64,000 nucleotides of DNA from an uncultured Treponema sp. GTDB taxonomy: Bacteria > Spirochaetota > Spirochaetia > Treponematales > Treponemataceae. The notes below the pieces were generated by a model. The model was not told where the DNA came from. It made no database searches and saw nothing but the letters and a program-made list of their open reading frames with translations. The position numbers and the translations under genes are program-made. The stretch is taken from the NCBI GenBank assembly GCA_937877535.1, contig CALFJF010000045.1:1-64000 (forward strand). Reading direction: 5' to 3'. Shown piece after piece: positions 60,056-64,000 of the stretch (positions are counted from its first letter, which is position 1; each line of letters begins with the position of its first letter).

Positions 60056-60751
60056 ATGCAACCAAAAGTTTTTAGTTTGATAGACAAAGCGGTTACGGAA
60101 TTTAATTTGATTCCGAACGGCTCAAAAATCGTAGTCGGCTCAAGCGGTGGCAAGGATTCCACGCTTTTGCTTGAATATTTGGCGAACAGAAAAAAGCGTT
60201 TTTCGTCGGATTTTTCATTTGAAGCGGTTTACATTCAAACGGATTTTGCGCCACCTTTTAACGCAGAACTTTTGAAAATCATTGAAAATTGGAAAATTCC
60301 TTTTTGTACACTAAACGTTGACGCGCTCAAAAGTTCCAAAGACGGCAAAAAAATGAGTTGCTATTGGTGTTCCACGCGCCGAAGGTCTGCACTCCTTGAT
60401 TTTGCGATAAAAAATGGCTTTGATTCGATTGCGCTCGGTCATCATCTTGACGATATTCTTGAAACATTTTTGATGAATTCGCTTGAAAAAGGCGTTCTTT
60501 CTACAATGAAAGTGCGCTTTGCGTATGAAAAATATCCTGTAAAAATTATACGTCCACTCGCATATTGTCCAGTTAATATGATTGTAGAACATTCTAAAAA
60601 CTCTGGCTGGAAAGAAATTACTTGTACGTGTTCTTATCAAGATAATTCTGGACGAAAAAGCGCGCGTAAAAAACTCGATGCTTTGACTTTCGGAAACGAA
60701 AAATCAAAATGGCGACTTTTTTCTGCATTAAAAAACGCGAGTCTTTTGTAG
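60056..60751 (+). CDS. TtcA-family PP-loop tRNA-thiolation protein
   Basis: 231 aa. The PP-loop SSGGKDST (29-36) activates the tRNA base; CYWCSTRRRSALLDFAIKNG gives the CxxC and family helix; LGHHLDDILETFLMNSL and the third cysteine region CTCSYQ follow. This is the TtcA layout (2-thiocytidine at tRNA position 32), though some relatives have other substrates. Shine-Dalgarno is weak (GAGAG, about ten bases away), and TATAAT overlaps the start codon. Ends in a strong terminator. Confidence 0.85.
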   Translation: MQPKVFSLIDKAVTEFNLIPNGSKIVVGSSGGKDSTLLLEYLANRKKRFSSDFSFEAVYIQTDFAPPFNAELLKIIENWKIPFCTLNVDALKSSKDGKKMSCYWCSTRRRSALLDFAIKNGFDSIALGHHLDDILETFLMNSLEKGVLSTMKVRFAYEKYPVKIIRPLAYCPVNMIVEHSKNSGWKEITCTCSYQDNSGRKSARKKLDALTFGNEKSKWRLFSALKNASLL

Positions 60752-60776
60752 AGTTTGTTTAGTAAACATGGTGTTG

Positions 60777-60830
60777 AAAAACGCGCTTCGACATTTGATT
60801 TTGCCAAAATGTCAAAGCGCGTTTTTTTTT
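60777..60830. terminator. Bidirectional terminator with compound stem
   Basis: AAACGCGCTT and AAGCGCGTTT enclose an inner stem GACATTT/AAATGTC, flanked by T runs, between convergent genes. Confidence 0.88.
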
Positions 60831-61845
60831 ATACCGCCCAACGGTATGCTTTATCTTCCAAAAATTCTACGATGTCATCGAGTTTTGCATTGTTTCCGAG
60901 CGAAGATAGTTGAGCGAGCGTTGATTTTGCAGCCTCCAAATCGTCTGTGTGCGGGCGGTGAAAGACGATTTCGTCGATTCCAGCGAGTTCTGAAGCGAGC
61001 AACTGACAAACGTAAATGAGTTCATAATTATTGTGGAACGAACCGCAGCCCCAGTTTCCTGTGTGAATTGTCGTTTTTTCGTATCCATGAAGCCTATCCA
61101 TTTGTCTAGCCGCCCCAAAAGACGAAAGCGCAACTTGCACGGCGTATTTGAGTTCTTCGTCTGTGTACTCGCCTTGTCCGTCGCAAGGAGCGGCGGCGGC
61201 AATAAAATTGTGTTTTCCGCCCGATTTTGACGGCGTAATCGCTTTTTCAAGGGTTTCCATTGGCGTTGTGCAAAAATGTTCGCCATAAATCGAATATGTT
61301 TTGCCGTCTTGCGTAACGTTTCCGTTTATATCAAACCATTGCGGAACGTTTTCGAGTAAAAACGGAAGCGGATTTATGTTCGTTTCAACCGACGTTTCTG
61401 GTTCAAGACCAAAAACGTCGCTTTCGTCCAAAAATTCCGCTACGGCTCCAAGAAGCGGGTGTTCAAGAACTTGTACTTTGTCTTGTGAAAAAAGGTCGCT
61501 TCCATACAAACCAAAAAGAAGGAAACTCGAAAAATTCATCCACCAAACATTGCGCTCTAAAGTTGGAGCGTCCGTGTAGCGGTAATGCTTGTCGTCGTTA
61601 ATCGTGATTTTTGTATGTGTGTTTTTGAGTTCTCCAAGGGGAAACGTTTTTGCGCGATAAAAACACCATCGTGAAACTCGAATCGCGCCAGAATCGTTTT
61701 TGTGCGCGTCTTGCTCTCGTTCAAAAAAAACGCGCTTTTTTTTGTCTCCAAAAATCGGGGGGTATTCGTCCAAAAGCATCTTTACGGGAAGCGTCAACGC
61801 TCCAAGAATTTCGGCGTATTTTGCACGAGATTGACCTTCGCTCAT
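60829..61845 (-). CDS. Poly(ADP-ribose) glycohydrolase-like protein lacking the canonical catalytic loop
   Basis: 338 aa, AAGGAGGA before the ATG. The C-terminal half resembles eukaryote-type PARG: FIAAAAPCDGQGEYTDEELK at the 'IVAIDA' position and HTGNWGCGSFHNNYELIYVC matching PARG's 'ATGNWGCG(A/V)FGG'. Upstream, MNFSSFLLFGLYGSDLFSQD followed by VLEHPLL aligns in register with 'FAN..(I/L)GGG......QEEI.F...PEL', but the GGG is absent and QEE reads QDK. The fold is likely macrodomain-like; ADP-ribose polymer hydrolysis may be lost or changed. No signal peptide. Gene stands alone with its own promoter. Confidence 0.55.
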   Translation of the reverse strand: MSEGQSRAKYAEILGALTLPVKMLLDEYPPIFGDKKKRVFFEREQDAHKNDSGAIRVSRWCFYRAKTFPLGELKNTHTKITINDDKHYRYTDAPTLERNVWWMNFSSFLLFGLYGSDLFSQDKVQVLEHPLLGAVAEFLDESDVFGLEPETSVETNINPLPFLLENVPQWFDINGNVTQDGKTYSIYGEHFCTTPMETLEKAITPSKSGGKHNFIAAAAPCDGQGEYTDEELKYAVQVALSSFGAARQMDRLHGYEKTTIHTGNWGCGSFHNNYELIYVCQLLASELAGIDEIVFHRPHTDDLEAAKSTLAQLSSLGNNAKLDDIVEFLEDKAYRWAV

Positions 61846-61907
61846 ATAGGTATCCTCCTTTTTGACTAGTAAACTTGATGATAAAATGGTCAGTTCAAAT
61901 CAAATTT

Positions 61908-61935
61908 AGTATAAGAGATTTTGTCAAAAAAGCAA
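61908..61935 (-). promoter_or_regulatory. Sigma-70-type promoter of the PARG-like gene
   Basis: Minus strand TTGCTT (61935-61930), 16-base spacer, TATACT (61913-61908), about 62 bases before the ATG. Confidence 0.4.
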
Positions 61936-61963
61936 TAAAAAGATAGTTTTGCAAAACACTATC
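61930..61963 (-). terminator. Terminator overlapping the stop codon of the propeller-protein gene
   Basis: Minus strand GATAG, bulge, TTTTGCAAAA, CTATC followed by TTTTTATTG. The TAG stop codon lies in the left arm. Confidence 0.6.
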
Positions 61964-63710
61964 CCGCGTTTTCTTCGGCAAAGCGTTTTAATGTTTTTGT
62001 GGCGTATTCTCTTATGCGAGTTGGAAACGGCGGCGCGGAAAGTTGCTTCAAAATATCTTTTCCGTGCCGAATGAGCGCAGGTCGCCCCATAAATCGGCAT
62101 ATTTCAAACGTTGCATCGCAGAGGTTTTGGAGAACCGCCGTATTTTCTTTGAACGCGCTTGCGTGATAAACGTATTCAAATGACGTGAGGATTTCGCCGT
62201 CCAGGTCAAAACCTTGTTTTCCCGCGCTTTTTATCAAAGAAGCGAGCGTGTTTGGCTCTTTTTCCGCTCTGATTAAAGCGGCATAATAATACGAAAAATC
62301 GTCGATTCCCGTTTCCGACAAAAGCAGCAAAAGGCGTTGCGTATACTCAGGATTTTGCGCAAAGTAACTTTGAGCCGCTCTGGAAGACGTTTGAGAGTTG
62401 AGGTATCGCTCTGTTTCAAGCCGTAACCCTTCCACAATCGCGCGTTCTTTTTCGCCGTAATCGCCTTTTTTGAGCGTTCGCTCCGCAGCCTTGAGTTCCG
62501 CTTCCGAAAACGCCCGTAACTCAAGCCCCTCCGAAGAAGAAAGCGGGGAGGAAAATCGTACACTCGGTTTTATTTTTGGCGGTTCTTCTAATGCCTCGTC
62601 AAATGGTTGGTATGCCACCGCTTTTGGAGGAGAAATTGTTTTGTAGCCGCGAATTACCCAGTCGCTCATGCAAAGAACGATTGTGTTTGTTTTTGTATAG
62701 CAAATTTGATTCCACGTTTTTTCTGGCGGAAGCGCAGTTTGCCACCAAATTGTTCCGTCTTCAGCAAACTCAAAAGCGATTTTTTTGTCGCTGATAAAAA
62801 ATCCCGAATACGTTGTTTTTGAAAGCGAAATCGAAGTTCGGTCGAGCGCGGGGAGAATAAATTGATTCAAAAAATCTCCTGAGTGTGTGCGGAGCAAAAT
62901 CGCCGTTGTGTTTCCGCCGCTTCTAAAAAGAAACGCGACGTTGCCCGTTTCTTCGTTTGGAAGAATCGCAAACGCACTCGTAGAAAGATACGATTTTTGA
63001 ATCCAAGGGCTTTCGACTTTTCCTTTTTCTTCAGAAATAAGCCCCATGGAGCTGTCTTTCATTGCCACCAAAATTCCTCTTGAGCATTGAACTGCCGTGT
63101 CAACAACGTCTGAAAAAATCACGTCCTCCAACGGTTCTCCGTATCGACTAAATCTTTTTGCCGTTGTTTGCCCAGAAAATGCTTCGTCGGCAGTAAAAAC
63201 GAGCGCACTTCCGTCGGAAAGCACAAACGTTGGAAGAGAGGCGAGCGTGGGCGTTTTTGCGTACCATTTTCTAATGCCTTTGTTTCCAAAGCACGCAATG
63301 GCGTTTTTTCCGTGAACAAAAATCCTTCCGTCGTTTGAAATGACGGGTTTTTCCGTGATTTCAAACGGCGCGGAAGCGTTCCACAGTTCCACGCCAGACG
63401 AGTTTACGAGCGTGATTCGTTTTTCTCCTGTAACGAGATAGAAAAAATCGCCGCGCTGCGTGATAAACGTGGGTTTTCCTTTTGTGCCGCGCCGCCAGAT
63501 GATTTTTCCGTCTGCGGTACATGAGTTTAGCATCCTTCCGTCGGTTAAAATCGCCATTCCCCAGCGCGTTTCCTCGGCTGGTGCGATTGCGTTTCCTCCA
63601 AGAACGGCGTGCCAAGACGGTTTGTCGAGCGAAATGACTTTTTGCGCGACTTGCGAAAAAAGTTCTTCAAAAATGAACAAAAAAATCAAAACGGAAAAAA
63701 TCTTCTTCAA
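61959..63710 (-). CDS. Exported PQQ-type beta-propeller protein with C-terminal helical repeats
   Basis: 583 aa from TTG 63710 with AGGAGA upstream. Signal peptide KKIFSVLIFLFIFEELFSQV. Residues 30-375 carry PQQ-type propeller blades (ILTDGRMLNSCTADGKIIWR, YLVTGEKRITLVNSSGVELW, ISNDGRIFVHGKNAIACFGN); the last 180 residues are helical, with EEPPKIKPSVRF as linker and repeats resembling HEAT type. Propeller folds in this class bind partners in the periplasm (as BamB does); no BAM-like neighbour here. Function unknown. The gene upstream encodes an RNA methyltransferase, 16 bp away. Confidence 0.78.
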   Translation of the reverse strand: MKKIFSVLIFLFIFEELFSQVAQKVISLDKPSWHAVLGGNAIAPAEETRWGMAILTDGRMLNSCTADGKIIWRRGTKGKPTFITQRGDFFYLVTGEKRITLVNSSGVELWNASAPFEITEKPVISNDGRIFVHGKNAIACFGNKGIRKWYAKTPTLASLPTFVLSDGSALVFTADEAFSGQTTAKRFSRYGEPLEDVIFSDVVDTAVQCSRGILVAMKDSSMGLISEEKGKVESPWIQKSYLSTSAFAILPNEETGNVAFLFRSGGNTTAILLRTHSGDFLNQFILPALDRTSISLSKTTYSGFFISDKKIAFEFAEDGTIWWQTALPPEKTWNQICYTKTNTIVLCMSDWVIRGYKTISPPKAVAYQPFDEALEEPPKIKPSVRFSSPLSSSEGLELRAFSEAELKAAERTLKKGDYGEKERAIVEGLRLETERYLNSQTSSRAAQSYFAQNPEYTQRLLLLLSETGIDDFSYYYAALIRAEKEPNTLASLIKSAGKQGFDLDGEILTSFEYVYHASAFKENTAVLQNLCDATFEICRFMGRPALIRHGKDILKQLSAPPFPTRIREYATKTLKRFAEENAG

Positions 63711-63726
63711 TTCGTTCTCCTGTACG

Positions 63727-64000
63727 CTATTTCAATTCAAGTTCCGCAAGGCTTTCTGTGTGAGCGGTTTGCGGATAAAAATCGAGCAAAGTGAGTTTTT
63801 TGAGCGTGTATCCTGCTTTTATGAGTTTTGAAACATCTCGCGCGTGCGTTGCCGAATCGCACGAAACGCTTTGAATTACGGGGATTTTGCTTTCTTTGCA
63901 AAACCAGTCAAGCGTATCGCGCTCAATTCCTTCGCGTGGCGGGTCAATTACGGCGGCATCAAACGCGATTGCATTTTTTGCGTTTCTTTTTGCCCAAAGA
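63727..64000 (-). CDS. C-terminal part of a TrmA/RlmD-family RNA (uracil-5-)-methyltransferase (5' truncated)
   Basis: The last 90 residues of a protein running off the right edge; the stop codon is TAG at 63729-63727. Readable landmarks are VIDPPREGIE (motif IV), PVIQSVSCDSATHARDV with the nucleophilic Cys, and LDFYPQTAHTESLAELELK, the standard TrmA/RumA ending (D.FP.T.H.E). These enzymes methylate C5 of uridines in tRNA or 23S rRNA using SAM; the exact target cannot be told from this fragment. Confidence 0.88.
   Translation of the reverse strand, partial: LWAKRNAKNAIAFDAAVIDPPREGIERDTLDWFCKESKIPVIQSVSCDSATHARDVSKLIKAGYTLKKLTLLDFYPQTAHTESLAELELK

Overview
The window looks like a chromosomal stretch of a spirochaete of the genus Treponema or a close relative. 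The evidence is a pair of spirochaete-type FlaB core flagellins (both starting MVINHNMS), FlgK-FlgL followed by FliW-CsrA, a eukaryote-like hexokinase, many AT-rich intergenic runs, and lipoproteins and outer-membrane beta-barrels of treponemal style. The assignment is from protein character only; no 16S rRNA is present. There is no prophage, insertion sequence or CRISPR array; most of the window is core genome.

Layout. 0-11.3 kb is mostly plus strand: truncated Ala/Glu-rich protein, lipoprotein nuclease/phosphatase (minus), hexokinase, GGDEF diguanylate cyclase, SlyD, small membrane protein, TRAP-type solute-binding lipoprotein, a second ClpP, GNAT protein, DbpA-type RNA-binding protein, MBL hydrolase and M18 aminopeptidase. 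11.3-15.1 kb (minus) is the tig - DUF4177-like - clpP - clpX protein quality control operon, preceded by six tRNA genes (15.1-15.8 kb). 16-21 kb (plus) is flgN-like - flgK - flgL - fliW - csrA. 21-29 kb (minus) holds two flaB genes, flaG, fliD, a 202-aa unknown, a PilZ protein, a 90-aa unknown, tsaE and tsaB. 29.2-34.5 kb (minus) has rdgB, a sigma-factor-like gene, an NrnA-type phosphoesterase, a secreted protein, argF, tRNA-Met and nrdR. 34.5-38.4 kb (minus) is the biotin ECF transporter (bioY-bioM-bioN) and lnt. 38.5-43.5 kb (plus) has a divergent galactokinase homologue, surE, a TPR protein and an NHL/TPR envelope protein. 43.5-50.1 kb (minus) is a pair of very large envelope proteins; 50.3 kb (plus) is a small beta-barrel. 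51-64 kb is mostly minus: leuS, cmk, yicC, murC, an MCP, formyl-THF cyclo-ligase, tRNA-Asn/Asp, a TtcA-like protein (plus), a PARG-like protein, a PQQ-type propeller protein and the end of an RNA uracil methyltransferase.

How the parts work together. The flagellar genes appear linked by regulation: almost identical sigma-28-type promoters precede flgN and one flaB, and that flaB has a long leader with a GGA-loop hairpin and a GGA-rich Shine-Dalgarno, as expected if CsrA (with FliW as its antagonist, both encoded here) controls flagellin translation.

The most notable signal is at 30.9-31.1 kb: a perfect-consensus sigma-54 promoter immediately upstream of a gene for a sigma-factor-like protein, with seven copies of a TTGTTAGA-type motif in exact helical phase (10 bp steps, one 21 bp step) about 80-155 bp upstream of the predicted start. 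This has the architecture of an enhancer-binding-protein site and suggests a sigma-54 to sigma-like-factor cascade. Other points of interest are a galactokinase homologue with replaced active-site aspartates, a PARG-like protein without the usual GGG...QEE loop, and a compositional break inside argF.
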